The notes beneath the pieces are model-generated. The model saw only the letters and a list, made by a program, of their open reading frames with translations, did not search any database and was not told the DNA's origin. The position numbers and the translations under genes were made by a program. A stretch of 64,000 nucleotides of DNA from Kineosporia babensis (GTDB lineage Bacteria > Actinomycetota > Actinomycetes > Actinomycetales > Kineosporiaceae). Location: positions 62,001 to 126,000 of the forward strand of contig NZ_JAJOMB010000009.1 of the NCBI RefSeq assembly GCF_021129305.1, in the 5' to 3' direction. Below are positions 7,220 through 15,682 of the stretch, in pieces; position 1 is the stretch's first letter, and each line of letters begins with the position of its first letter.

Positions 7220-9859
7220 ATGACAGAGAAGAGTGATTCTCCGGTGACCGACCACGTGGAGCGCCGTCCCCGGCCCCGTGGCCGGTGGATTGCTCAGTTG
7301 GCGATCCTGGGTGCGATGGTGGCCGCGGTCACCGTGCTTCAGCAGCGGCTGTCCGGGTATCCCTGGCACCGGCTGACTGAGGATCTGGCCTCGATCGGGG
7401 TGGGCGCGCTGGCGCTGGCCGTGCTGGCCACCACGCTGTCGTACGCCACGATGGTGGTCTACGACGCGATGGCCTTGTCGTACGTGGAGCACGAGATGCC
7501 GCCCCGGCGTTACGCCGCCGCGTCTTTCGTGGCCACGGCGTTCGGCAACACGCTGGGCGCGTCGGCGGTGGTCGGTGCTGCCCTGCGGGCCCGGATGTAC
7601 TCGGCCTGGGGGCTGCCGGCGTTCGCGATCACCCGGGTCACCGTGTTCAACCTGGTCACGCTGAGCCTGGGTAGTTCGGTGCTGATCGCTGCGGGCCTGG
7701 CCTGGGCTCCTTCCGGGGTGCTGGCCTGGCTGCCGTTCGGGCATGCGGTGGGGCTGCTGCTGGCGGCCGTGCTGCTGGCCGGGGTGGTGGCCTACCTGGC
7801 CTGGTGCGGCAGCGGCCGGCAGCCGGTGATGGTGAAGAGCTGGCGGATCGACCGGCCCACCCGCACGATGGCGAGCACTCAGATCGTGGTGTCGGTGATC
7901 GAGTGGCTGACCATGGCCTGGGTGCTCTACGTGCTGCTGCCGGACGGGCACGGCCTGGGCTTCCTGCCGTTCGCGGTGCTGTTCGTCATCGCCACCACCC
8001 TGGGCCTGCTCAGCAACGTGCCCGGCGGGCTCGGCGTGGTCGAGGCCGTGCTGGTGGTCGCCCTGCACGACAGCACCTCCGCGACCGGCCTGGTCACCGC
8101 GCTGGTGGCCTACCGCCTGATCTACTACCTGCTGCCGCTCGGGGTGGCGGCCGTGGTGCTGGCCGTGCTCGAGGCCCGGCGCTCGCCGGAGCGGACCGGG
8201 GCGCTGGTGCGGGTGGCCGACATCCTCACACCCTCGCTCTTCGCCGTGCTGCTGGTGGTGCTCGGAGCGCTGATGATCATCACCGGGCAGCTGCCGGGCG
8301 GGCCGCGCACGATCATCAGCGCCTTCACCACCAGCCTGGCCGGGGTGGGCGTGCTGGTGCTGGCTCGCGGTCTGCACCGGCGGCTGCGCGGGGCGTGGCA
8401 GCTCACCTTGGTGGCCCTGCTGCTGTTCGCGGCCACGCACGCCACCATGCTGTCCTTCTTCGCGGTGGCCTTCGCCGTGCTGCTGCTGGTGGCCCGCCCC
8501 GCTTTCCGGCGCAGCACATCGATCTTCAACGATCCGCGGGGCTGGGCCTGGCCGCTGACGGTGACCGGGATCGCCGTGGCGCTGGTCTGGTGGCACAACG
8601 CCCGGCTGGCCGACGCCAACGGCGACCGCTCGGTGCCGGCCACGGTGACCGGTGAAGGTTCCGGCCTGGCCCGGGCGGTGCTGGCGTTGGTCCTCCTGGC
8701 CCTGATCGTCACCGGACTCCGGCTGACCAGAGCACAGATCGGGCCGCCGGTGGCGTCGGAGGAGGACCTGATCCGGGCGGTGCCGGTGATGGCCCGGGCC
8801 AGCCACGGGAACGCGAGTCTGCTGTGGACCGGCGACAAGCGGGTGCTGTTCTCGAACGAGGGCAACGCCTTGCTGATGTTCCGGGTGGAGAACCGCAGCT
8901 GGGTGGTGATGGGCGACCCGGTCGGCGAGGAGTCGGAGTTCGACGAGCTGATCTGGAAGTTCCTGGACCTGTGCCACAGCCGCGCCGGCCGCCCGGTGTT
9001 CTACTGCGTGCGCGACGATCTGGCCACCCTTTACCAGGAGCACGGGCTCTCGCTGGTGAAACTGGGTGAGGAGGCGATGATTCCGCTCGGCAACTTCACC
9101 ATGGAGGGCTCGAAGCGGTCCAAGCTGCGCAGCGAGTGCCGGGCCAGCACCAAGGCCGGGGTCACGATCGAGGTGCTGGAGGGCGAGGCCCTGCGGGCGG
9201 TGATGCCGCAGCTGCGGGAGGTCTCGGACGTCTGGCTGAGCAAGCACAACACCACCGAGAAGTCCTTCTCACTGGGTGCGTTCGAGGAGGAGTACGTGGC
9301 CCGGTTCCCGGTGGCGGTGGCCCGGATCGAGAACGAGGTGGTCGCCTTCGCGTCGTTGTGGGCCAGTGGTGCCCGGCACGAGGTGAAGGTGGACCTGATG
9401 CGCCGGCGGCTGGAGGCGCCGCGGACGGTGATGACCCATCTGTTCGTGGAGTCGATGCTGTGGTCGAAGGAGCACGGGTACCACACGTTCAACATCGGGA
9501 TGGCACCGCTGTACGGCCTGAACACCGATGGCACGGGCTCGTTCTGGGAGCGGGTGGGCAACCTGCTGTGGACCCACGGCGAGCACTTCTACAACTTCCA
9601 GGGCCTGCGCCAGTTCAAGGAACGTTTCTCGCCGGAGTGGGAGACCCGTTACGTGGCCTCGTTCGGTGGGCCCGCGCTGCCGGTGATGATGCTGGACGTG
9701 GCGATTCTGGTGGCCGGAGGCCTGCGCGGGATGGTGCCGCACCTGCACCGGATCCCGGCGGGGATAGCGTCGCCGGCCAAGCGCAAGCAGGCGCTGGAAA
9801 GCGTTCCGGCGCAGCGCAGCGAGGCTCCGGAGAAGGCCGGCAGCGGGCGTCCGGGGTGA
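7220..9859 (+). CDS. mprF: Phosphatidylglycerol lysyltransferase/flippase MprF
   Basis: 879 residues in the standard two-domain layout. The first 500 residues form about 13 transmembrane helices resembling the UPF0104 flippase, including TAFGNTLGASAVVGAALRARMY and NVPGGLGVVEAVL. From about residue 510 a soluble DUF2156 domain follows, with SNEGNALLMFRVENRSWVVMGDPVG, the LRSECRASTKAG basic stretch and FNIGMAPLYGL near the end. This domain transfers an aminoacyl group, usually lysine or alanine, from tRNA to phosphatidylglycerol, and the membrane part flips the product, reducing the negative charge of the envelope. The length matches the fused bacterial form; a lysyl-tRNA synthetase fusion, as in mycobacterial LysX, is absent. 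The specific amino acid cannot be read from the sequence. Confidence 0.9.
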   Translation: MTEKSDSPVTDHVERRPRPRGRWIAQLAILGAMVAAVTVLQQRLSGYPWHRLTEDLASIGVGALALAVLATTLSYATMVVYDAMALSYVEHEMPPRRYAAASFVATAFGNTLGASAVVGAALRARMYSAWGLPAFAITRVTVFNLVTLSLGSSVLIAAGLAWAPSGVLAWLPFGHAVGLLLAAVLLAGVVAYLAWCGSGRQPVMVKSWRIDRPTRTMASTQIVVSVIEWLTMAWVLYVLLPDGHGLGFLPFAVLFVIATTLGLLSNVPGGLGVVEAVLVVALHDSTSATGLVTALVAYRLIYYLLPLGVAAVVLAVLEARRSPERTGALVRVADILTPSLFAVLLVVLGALMIITGQLPGGPRTIISAFTTSLAGVGVLVLARGLHRRLRGAWQLTLVALLLFAATHATMLSFFAVAFAVLLLVARPAFRRSTSIFNDPRGWAWPLTVTGIAVALVWWHNARLADANGDRSVPATVTGEGSGLARAVLALVLLALIVTGLRLTRAQIGPPVASEEDLIRAVPVMARASHGNASLLWTGDKRVLFSNEGNALLMFRVENRSWVVMGDPVGEESEFDELIWKFLDLCHSRAGRPVFYCVRDDLATLYQEHGLSLVKLGEEAMIPLGNFTMEGSKRSKLRSECRASTKAGVTIEVLEGEALRAVMPQLREVSDVWLSKHNTTEKSFSLGAFEEEYVARFPVAVARIENEVVAFASLWASGARHEVKVDLMRRRLEAPRTVMTHLFVESMLWSKEHGYHTFNIGMAPLYGLNTDGTGSFWERVGNLLWTHGEHFYNFQGLRQFKERFSPEWETRYVASFGGPALPVMMLDVAILVAGGLRGMVPHLHRIPAGIASPAKRKQALESVPAQRSEAPEKAGSGRPG

Positions 9860-9884
9860 CTTCGAGGAACTGTGGACGTCGGCG

Positions 9885-11102
9885 GTGAGCCCGGCCGGTG
9901 TCGACACGGTTGCGGCGGGGTTGGCTCAGTGGCATTTCCGGCGTGACGGTTTCGTGGTCCAGCGCCCGGTGTTTCCGGGGGAGAGCACGACTTTCCCGCT
10001 GGTCGCGGTGCGCACCGGCCGGCGTAGTGATCTGCCGGTGCTGTTCATCCCGGGCGGGCCCGGCATGGGATCGGTTCTGCCGTACGCCGGTCTGCGGGCG
10101 GCGGCCGCCCGGCGCGGTCTGGACTCGATCATGGTGGAGCATCGCGGGGTGGGTCTGTCCCGCCACGACCGTTACGGCCGGGATCTACCCGTGCCGGCGA
10201 TCACTCTGGTGAGCGCCGCCGACGACCTCGCCGCCGTCGTCCGTCATTGTGGGGTTTCGCAGGTGGTGGTCTACGGGAGCTCGTACGGAAGCTGCCTGGC
10301 CCAGGTCTTCGCCGCCCGGCACCCGGAACTGGTGGCGGCGATGGCGCTCGACTCGCCGCTGCTGTCGGTGGAGGAAGATCTGGCCATGGTGCGCGCGCAC
10401 CGGCGAAGTCTGCTGTGGCACGGCGAGGATCCGGGCCTGGTGGCGGTGGCCTCGGCCGTGCACGACCTGGCCGACCTCGGGGTGCCGATGGCGGAGATCA
10501 GCCACGTGGTGGAGGTGGTCTACGAGTTCGCCGGGGCCCGCACGCTGTTACGGCTGCTGCGGGCCCGCCGGCTGGACCGTCTGCTGCCGATCTGGCACCA
10601 GATCAGCCGACTGGGCAAGCACTACCTCGAAGGCCCCGGCCTGCGCTTCGTGACGGAACCGGATCTGGTGGCCGGGATCGCTTACGGTGAGCTGGGTTTC
10701 GGCCTGCCGCCGGACGGTCAGCCGCTGGATCCGCAGCTGCACTTCGCCGCAGTCGCCGACCGGCAGCCCAGCTACCGCGGGCAGCCGCTCGACCTGCCCG
10801 CACGCCTGGCCGAGTTCAAGCGTCCGCTGGCGGTGGTCTCCGGGCAGCGTGATCTGCGCACGCCGAGGCCGGTCGCCGAACGAGCAGTGGCCCTGGCCCC
10901 GGAGGCGGTGCTGGTGCGGCTGCCCAAGGTGGGTCACAGCGCGCTGGACACGCATCAGCTGGCGGCGGTGGGTGTTGCCCGGGCCCTGACCATCGGCGCG
11001 GCCCAGCATCTGCCGATGGAGGCCTTCCGGTTCGCTGCGCTGCCCCGGCGGGGAACCTCGCACCGGCTCGGGCCGGTGCTCAATGCGGTCACTCGTCTTT
11101 AG
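9885..11102 (+). CDS. Alpha/beta hydrolase (proline iminopeptidase-like)
   Basis: 405 residues, GTG start. It shows the HGGPG-like oxyanion loop as PGGPGMGS, the strand-turn VEHRGVGLSRHD, the nucleophile elbow GSSYGS with Ser133, an acid region VVSGQRDLRTP and a final GHSALDTHQ histidine. This order matches tripeptidyl/proline iminopeptidase-like alpha/beta hydrolases, and the length leaves room for a helical cap between residues 165 and 300. No signal peptide is visible, so it is probably cytoplasmic. It follows mprF by 25 bases. Its last 14 bases overlap the convergent DoxX-like gene. Confidence 0.83.
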   Translation: MSPAGVDTVAAGLAQWHFRRDGFVVQRPVFPGESTTFPLVAVRTGRRSDLPVLFIPGGPGMGSVLPYAGLRAAAARRGLDSIMVEHRGVGLSRHDRYGRDLPVPAITLVSAADDLAAVVRHCGVSQVVVYGSSYGSCLAQVFAARHPELVAAMALDSPLLSVEEDLAMVRAHRRSLLWHGEDPGLVAVASAVHDLADLGVPMAEISHVVEVVYEFAGARTLLRLLRARRLDRLLPIWHQISRLGKHYLEGPGLRFVTEPDLVAGIAYGELGFGLPPDGQPLDPQLHFAAVADRQPSYRGQPLDLPARLAEFKRPLAVVSGQRDLRTPRPVAERAVALAPEAVLVRLPKVGHSALDTHQLAAVGVARALTIGAAQHLPMEAFRFAALPRRGTSHRLGPVLNAVTRL

Positions 11103-11487
11103 GCTTGTTGGTGGCCTTCAGCGCCCAGAGCATGAGCAGCGGCTGGAAGAGCAGGCGGACAGCCCGCTTGGTGTCGGTGTCCAGGCCGAACGCGTCGCGG
11201 CCCTCGGCGAACTGGGCGATGTTCCCCGGGAAGACGGCCAGGAAGAACAACGCGGCGATCTTGCCCAGCCGGGAACGGTGCGGCTGCCGCCAGGTGGCCA
11301 GCAACGCCGCGCCCAGACCGATCTCGACCACCCCGGACGCCAGCACGACGGCATCCGGGTCGGCCGGGAACCAGGACGGCACCTGGGCCTGGAACTCCTC
11401 GCGGGCGGACGTCAGGTGCGCGACTCCGGCGAACGCCAGCGCTCCGCCCAGAGCCACCTGTGCCACTGCCTTACCTGCTCCACCCAC
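11089..11487 (-). CDS. DoxX-like membrane protein
   Basis: 132 residues, GTG start with an ideal ggaggatcc site. Four hydrophobic helices are visible (about 8-24, 45-65, 75-92 and 107-125), with the DoxX-family features GVAHL near the first helix, SGVVEIGLGAALL in the second and FLAVFPGNIAQF in the third. Such proteins are small four-helix integral membrane proteins linked loosely to redox or sulfur metabolism; the exact role is unknown. It converges with and slightly overlaps the hydrolase gene. Confidence 0.8.
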   Translation of the reverse strand: MGGAGKAVAQVALGGALAFAGVAHLTSAREEFQAQVPSWFPADPDAVVLASGVVEIGLGAALLATWRQPHRSRLGKIAALFFLAVFPGNIAQFAEGRDAFGLDTDTKRAVRLLFQPLLMLWALKATNKPKDE

Positions 11488-11673
11488 GGATCCTCCTCGT
11501 TCGCAGCTTCGACGGTGAGTGCATCAGGGGCGGCCACGGGGTGCAAACGCACAGTCGTGATCCGCTCGGCGCAACCGGCTGACCAGCGCCGATCTGGTGA
11601 TCTTCGGGTGATGTTCCGGACGCGAACGGCCGTTCTGGTCAGCGCGGCCTCCGCGCGGACGCATACTGAAAGC

Positions 11674-11910
11674 GTGAACTCTCGCCCTAAGCCAGCACGA
11701 CGTGTCTTGGCCGGCAGTCCTTTCGCCCCGCCCACCCGGGTCCCGACCGCCTCGGAGCACCTCGCCGACGGTGACCGGATCACCCACGACCGCTACGGCC
11801 TCGGGAAGGTGGTGAGCATCGTCGACGACCACGAGGTGCTGTGCTCCTTCAAGGCCGACGCCGAAGGCTCCACCCGGGTCGTGTCCCACCTGAAGCTGAC
11901 CAAGCTCTGA
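11674..11910 (+). CDS. Small CarD/Tudor-like protein
   Basis: 78 residues, GTG start at 11674. The N-terminal 25 residues are basic and Pro/Arg-rich. The C-terminal half, GDRITHDRYGLGKVVSIVDDHEV followed by a short beta pattern ending HLKLTKL, resembles the small beta-barrel found in CarD N-termini and UvrD/PcrA C-termini, which bind RNA polymerase. That role is inference from this pattern only. No Shine-Dalgarno sequence precedes the GTG, and a CATACT element seven bases upstream suggests a leaderless transcript. Confidence 0.7.
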   Translation: MNSRPKPARRVLAGSPFAPPTRVPTASEHLADGDRITHDRYGLGKVVSIVDDHEVLCSFKADAEGSTRVVSHLKLTKL

Positions 11911-12060
11911 GTCCGGTCACCACCGGGCCGGGCCGGAGCGCCTGAGCCGCGGCGGCGGTTCGCACGCACTGGCGGACCGCTGCCGTTGCGCGCCGCCGGA
12001 TCAAGGCCAGGCGTCCGACGAAGCCCGGAAGTGGCAGGGAGTGACTTCCTGCTCTCCCCT
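11911..12060. other. Non-coding spacer before the riboswitch
   Basis: No credible gene is seen. A small hairpin pairs GGAAGT at 12027-12032 with ACTTCC at 12044-12049 and may end transcription from the small CarD-like gene or precede the promoter of the terC transcript. Confidence 0.4.
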
Positions 12061-12235
12061 TGCGACCGAACGATGTTTCATGAATCCTGGTCGCAGTTCG
12101 AAGGGGAGTACCCGAGCAATCGCGTCGTCGTCATTACGGGCCTGGTCATCCGGGCCCCGGCGGCGCAGCCACGTCCCGCGTGGTCCGGGGAGACTTTCGT
12201 CCAGCTGAGCCGCCCTGTGTGACGGAGGCGGCTGG
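12061..12235 (+). promoter_or_regulatory. yybP-ykoY family (Mn2+) riboswitch and expression platform
   Basis: The two conserved loops of this RNA are present in order: AAGGGGAGTA at 12101-12110 and CCGGGGAGACTTTCGTCC at 12185-12202, with a variable middle stem. P1 can form between the cGAA before the first loop and TTCG after the second. A 7-bp stem TGCGACC/GGTCGCA (12061-12067 and 12089-12095) lies just 5'. After the aptamer, GTCCA and GCCGCC pair with GGCGGC and TGGAC (12200-12236) to make a hairpin next to the start codon region, a likely expression platform. This family senses Mn2+ and commonly controls TerC-type manganese exporters, which is the gene that follows. Confidence 0.85.
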
Positions 12236-12250
12236 ACGAAGGGTGCGTTC

Positions 12251-13282
12251 TTGGACGTCTCAGTCTGGGCCTGGGTAGCAGTCATGGTCGCGGTCGGCGC
12301 CATGCTGGCCGTGGACCTCTTCCTGCATCGCGACAACCACGTCATCGGCTTCCGTGAAGCAGCCACCTGGTCGGCCGTCTGGGTGGCCGCCGGTCTGCTG
12401 TTCGGCGTGCTGCTGTGGTTCTGGCAAGGCGGCGACATCGCCGGGGAGTACTTCGCCGGCTACCTGATCGAGAAGGCACTCTCGATCGACAACGTGTTCG
12501 TCTTCGCGCTGATCTTCACCCATTTCGCCGTGCCGGACGCGTTCCAGCACAAGGTGCTCTTCTGGGGCGTGCTCAGCGCGCTGGTGCTGCGCTTCGCCTT
12601 CATCTTCGTCGGGGCCGGCCTGCTCGAGACCTTCTTCTGGACCGCCTACGTCTTCGGTGCGTTCCTGATCTACACCGGCTACAAGATGGCGTTCAGTCAC
12701 GGCGGGACGACCTCGCCGGAGAAGAACCCGGTGGTCCGGCTGGTGCGCAGGGTGGTGCCGACCGACCCGAACTACCACGGCGCCGCGTTCTTCACCAAGA
12801 TCGACGGCAGGCGGGTGGCCACCCTGCTGTTCGTGGTGCTGATCGCGATCGAGGCCACCGACATCATCTTCGCGATCGACTCGGTGGCGGCGATCCTGGC
12901 CATCACCACCAGCACCTTCATCGTCTGGACGGCCAACGCGTTCGCCATCCTGGGCCTGCGCAGCCTGTACTTCTGCCTGGCCGGGCTGCTGCGCCGGTTC
13001 GTGCACCTGCACTACGGCCTGGCGGTGCTGCTGGCCTTCGCCGGGGTGAAGCTGATCCTGTCCGAGACCCCGGTGGGCAAGCTGCCGATCCCGCTGACCC
13101 TGGGCGTGATCGTGGTGGTGATCACCGTCTCGATCGTCTGGAGCCTGCGCAGTACCCGAAACCAGCTTGCGGACGATGTGCGCACCGACGCGGTCACCGG
13201 CACCGAGGAGTCGAGCCCGGTTGCGGACGAGCACGACTCGGCCTCCTCGGATCCTGGCGGCGTGGCTCCCCGCCGCCGCTGA
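12251..13282 (+). CDS. TerC-family integral membrane protein (Alx-type, probable Mn2+ exporter)
   Basis: 343 residues, TTG start with gaaggg seven bases upstream. About nine transmembrane helices are seen. Family motifs are clear: EKALSIDNVFVFALIF near residue 75, the paired ATDIIFAIDSVAAILA near 205, and the FAILGLRSLYFCLAG block near 235. The acidic residues in the two xxDN/xxDS repeats form the metal site in this family. The C-terminal 50 residues are hydrophilic and dispensable-looking. The Mn2+ riboswitch directly upstream argues for manganese export rather than the tellurite resistance for which the family is named. A second TerC paralogue lies at 60089. Confidence 0.9.
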   Translation: MDVSVWAWVAVMVAVGAMLAVDLFLHRDNHVIGFREAATWSAVWVAAGLLFGVLLWFWQGGDIAGEYFAGYLIEKALSIDNVFVFALIFTHFAVPDAFQHKVLFWGVLSALVLRFAFIFVGAGLLETFFWTAYVFGAFLIYTGYKMAFSHGGTTSPEKNPVVRLVRRVVPTDPNYHGAAFFTKIDGRRVATLLFVVLIAIEATDIIFAIDSVAAILAITTSTFIVWTANAFAILGLRSLYFCLAGLLRRFVHLHYGLAVLLAFAGVKLILSETPVGKLPIPLTLGVIVVVITVSIVWSLRSTRNQLADDVRTDAVTGTEESSPVADEHDSASSDPGGVAPRRR

Positions 13283-13294
13283 GGCTTTGGCCTG

Positions 13295-13339
13295 ATCGGG
13301 AAGACAAAGCACGCTATGAGGTGGCTTTGTCTTCCCGAT
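13295..13339. terminator. Bidirectional hairpin terminator
   Basis: Arms 13295-13310 and 13324-13339 are a perfect 16-bp inverted repeat around a 13-base loop, between the convergent terC and HD-domain genes. Confidence 0.85.
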
Positions 13340-13359
13340 GTGGCTTGTGGCGTGCGCGA

Positions 13360-13962
13360 TCAGGGGCGCTCGTGCGGGTGGTGGCTGAGTTTGGCGGCCA
13401 GGCCGTTGCTGATCAGGCGGTGGGCGGAGGTGCTGGGCTTGCGGGTGGCCTGGTCGGCGACGCAGGTGGTGAACTCGTCGGCCAGGGCCAGGCGGGGATG
13501 GGCCGCGAGTACCTCGGCAACGAAGTCCGAGGGCAGGACGTCGGCCCGGGAGCCGGAAATGTCCAGACCGGTGGCAATCTCGAGAAGGTAACCCTCCACG
13601 TCCATTGCCGGGTCTACTGAAGGCCAGTTGTGCCGGATGATGACGTCCAAAGCCCGCTGCCGCCTCGGCGCCGCCCAGCCCGCCCCGGCCGTGAGCGCGA
13701 CCGCGACGTGCCCACCCGCCTCCTCGTAGGACAACGCCACGTTGTCGTAGGCCGGGGCCAGACCCATGTCGTGCAGCAGCGCCGACACGTAGAGCAGCTC
13801 GTGATCGATGCCGGTGCGGTCCTCCGCGATGGCGAAAGCCTCCGCCCAGAGCCAGGAACGCACTGAATGGTTCAGCAGCGTGGGCGAGAGGTAGGCGGCG
13901 GCCAGTTCATGGGCGGCCGCGGCCGCGCCGGTGGCGGGCGGCGTGAGATCAGCTAGATGCAC
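13360..13962 (-). CDS. HD-domain protein (putative phosphohydrolase)
   Basis: 200 residues, GTG start. Metal-binding residues of the HD superfamily are present: His32 in LLNHSVRSW, the His64-Asp65 doublet in ALLHDMGLAP, and a later His in DVIIRHNWP. The sequence after residue 150 is a helical extension. Members of this small group are often annotated as cyanamide-hydratase-like or generic HD hydrolases; the LLNHSVRSWLW pattern is reminiscent of the former but this is not conclusive. The gene is transcribed alone between two terminators. Confidence 0.8.
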   Translation of the reverse strand: MHLADLTPPATGAAAAAHELAAAYLSPTLLNHSVRSWLWAEAFAIAEDRTGIDHELLYVSALLHDMGLAPAYDNVALSYEEAGGHVAVALTAGAGWAAPRRQRALDVIIRHNWPSVDPAMDVEGYLLEIATGLDISGSRADVLPSDFVAEVLAAHPRLALADEFTTCVADQATRKPSTSAHRLISNGLAAKLSHHPHERP

Positions 13963-13986
13963 AGCGGCATCCTGCAGCAGAAAAGC

Positions 13987-14018
13987 GGCGGGGGCACCGG
14001 AATTCCGGTACCCCCGCC
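13987..14018 (-). terminator. Hairpin terminator after the LCP gene
   Basis: Arms 13987-14000 and 14005-14018 form a long G/C stem with one mismatch and an AATT loop, seven bases past the LCP stop codon. Confidence 0.75.
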
Positions 14019-14025
14019 CGAAGCC

Positions 14026-15573
14026 TCAGCAGAGTTCGCTGACGTCCTCAGCGGTACTGGAGTCGGGCTCGTCCTCTGCTTCCTGCTCTTGCTCCTGGGC
14101 CTGCTTCTTGCGCTTGGGAGTCTCGGTGGCGCTCGGGGTCGGGCTCGCCGTAGTGGTGGAAACCGCGGTGGGAGTGTCCTGCACGGACTTCTGGATCGCC
14201 TCGCGCACCTGCTTGCGGATCAGGTCGTAGTCCGGGTTGCTGCGGCTGGCGACCACGTCGTCGGTGAAGGCCAGGCTGGTCACCTTCGCGCTCTGCACCC
14301 GGGTGGCCAGCTCCACCCAGGCCTGCAGCTGCGACTGCGGGATGCCGGTGGACATGTTGCTCTTCAGCGCCGCGGCGATGGCCGGGAAGTTCTTGGCCAG
14401 GTTCACCGGGTTGGCCTGCTCGGTGACCGCGGCGATCACGCAGCGCTGCCGCCGCATCCGGTCGTAGTCGCTGGTGCTCCAGCGGGAACGGGCGAACCAG
14501 AGGGCGTGCCAGCCGTCCATCTTCTGGTTCAGCCCGGCCTCGATGTACCCGATCGTCTCCTCCGGATGGCTGGAGTCGCCGCCGATCGGCAGGCGCTCGT
14601 GCACGTCCAGGGTGACGCCGCCCATCGCGTCGATGAAGTCCTCGAAGCCCTCGAGGTTCAGCATCAGGTAGGTGTCGATCTCCAGGCCGGTGATGCCGGT
14701 GACCGCGTCCTCGGTGGCCTTCAGGCCCGGGTTGGCGTTGCCGGCGTAACCCTCGGCGTCCAGCGCCCACGTCCACACCGCGTTGAGCAGGCACTCGCCG
14801 CCGGGGCAGTAGTAGCCGTTCGGCCAGGCCGCAGCACCCGGGCTGCCCTTCTTGAACGGCACCCGCTCCAGGTTGCGGGGCAGGCTGAACAGCACGGTGT
14901 TGCCGTTCTCGGGGCGGATGCTGGCCACGATCAGGGTGTCCGGGCGGATGCCCTCGCGGGTGTCGCCGGCGTCGGAACCGATCAGCAGGACGTTGATCCG
15001 CTTGGTGTCGGCCCAGGGGTCGTCGGCGGCGGTGTCCGGGGTGGCGTCCTCGGCATCCTTGTCCGCGTCGTCGCCGTCCTGGAAGACGCTGGTCACCAGA
15101 TCGCGCTGCACCAGGGAGTATTCGGTGACCGCGTAGGCGGGGACGCAGGCGCCGACCACCAGCCCCAGCGCCACGCCCCAGCTCAGGACCTTCTGGAGGG
15201 TGCCGAGCCGGGCCCGGCGCTGCAGCTGGGCGTTGGTGAGCAGGATCAGCAGGGCCCACAGGACGCCGGCGGTCACCGCGGCGATCGCCAGGATGAGCAG
15301 CCGCTGCGGGTCCAGGGCGAACGACAGCCCGCTGCGCAGGATGTCCGCGGTAAAGGCCCAGATCGCGAACGCGCTAAGGGCGATCGTGATCAGGCCCATG
15401 ATGACGGCGCCGGTCCGGCGCCGTCCCGCGGCGATCAGGCCCAGTCCGGGCAGCACCGAACCCACCACGGTCCAGGAGAGCACCCAGGGCAGACCATGGG
15501 GCCGGACCTTGGGGATCGGGTTGGTGACGGCCTGGGCGGAGCCCTCAGTCTTGCCGCCGGGCGACGTACTCAC
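14026..15573 (-). CDS. LytR-CpsA-Psr (LCP) family cell-wall ligase
   Basis: About 515 residues. Four N-terminal transmembrane helices (within the first 175 residues) are followed by an extracytoplasmic LCP domain from about residue 195 to 400: INVLLIGSDAG, RPDTLIVASIRP, LFSLPRNLERVPF and the arginine-rich ARSRWSTSDYDRMRRQR. LCP proteins transfer undecaprenyl-linked glycopolymers to peptidoglycan, using the arginines to bind pyrophosphate. A Thr/Ser/Ala-rich charged tail ends the protein. The frame extends to ATG 15603, but that codon abuts a terminator stem with no room for a ribosome site; GTG 15573 has aggag eight bases upstream and is preferred. It lies downstream of the penicillin-binding protein gene, a fitting cell-wall context. 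Confidence 0.88.
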   Translation of the reverse strand: MSTSPGGKTEGSAQAVTNPIPKVRPHGLPWVLSWTVVGSVLPGLGLIAAGRRRTGAVIMGLITIALSAFAIWAFTADILRSGLSFALDPQRLLILAIAAVTAGVLWALLILLTNAQLQRRARLGTLQKVLSWGVALGLVVGACVPAYAVTEYSLVQRDLVTSVFQDGDDADKDAEDATPDTAADDPWADTKRINVLLIGSDAGDTREGIRPDTLIVASIRPENGNTVLFSLPRNLERVPFKKGSPGAAAWPNGYYCPGGECLLNAVWTWALDAEGYAGNANPGLKATEDAVTGITGLEIDTYLMLNLEGFEDFIDAMGGVTLDVHERLPIGGDSSHPEETIGYIEAGLNQKMDGWHALWFARSRWSTSDYDRMRRQRCVIAAVTEQANPVNLAKNFPAIAAALKSNMSTGIPQSQLQAWVELATRVQSAKVTSLAFTDDVVASRSNPDYDLIRKQVREAIQKSVQDTPTAVSTTTASPTPSATETPKRKKQAQEQEQEAEDEPDSSTAEDVSELC

Positions 15574-15605
15574 CCTCGACTCCTGTCCTGTCAACTCATC
15601 CATGA

Positions 15606-15643
15606 CTACCCGCGGTGCGCCACAGGTAGCGCACCGCGGGTAG
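15606..15643 (-). terminator. Hairpin terminator between PBP and LCP genes
   Basis: Arms 15606-15620 and 15629-15643 are a perfect 15-bp inverted repeat with an 8-base loop. It ends the PBP transcript and makes the two cell-wall genes separate units. Confidence 0.85.
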
Positions 15644-15682
15644 GAAGTTCAGCTTTCGGGTCAGGATAGATCGACTTCCTGT

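Noticed and set aside
7067-9247. Long antisense frame of 726 codons opposite mprF
   Set aside because: His/Gln/Arg-rich composition without motifs, fully inside the recognised mprF gene; an artefact of high G+C third positions.
12251-13282. Tellurite resistance as the role of the TerC proteins
   Set aside because: No other ter genes are present, and the Mn2+ riboswitch points to manganese export.
13957-15669. Long forward frame of 570 codons opposite the LCP gene
   Set aside because: Low-complexity Gly/His/Gln/Val sequence with no family, mirror of the clearly recognisable LCP protein.
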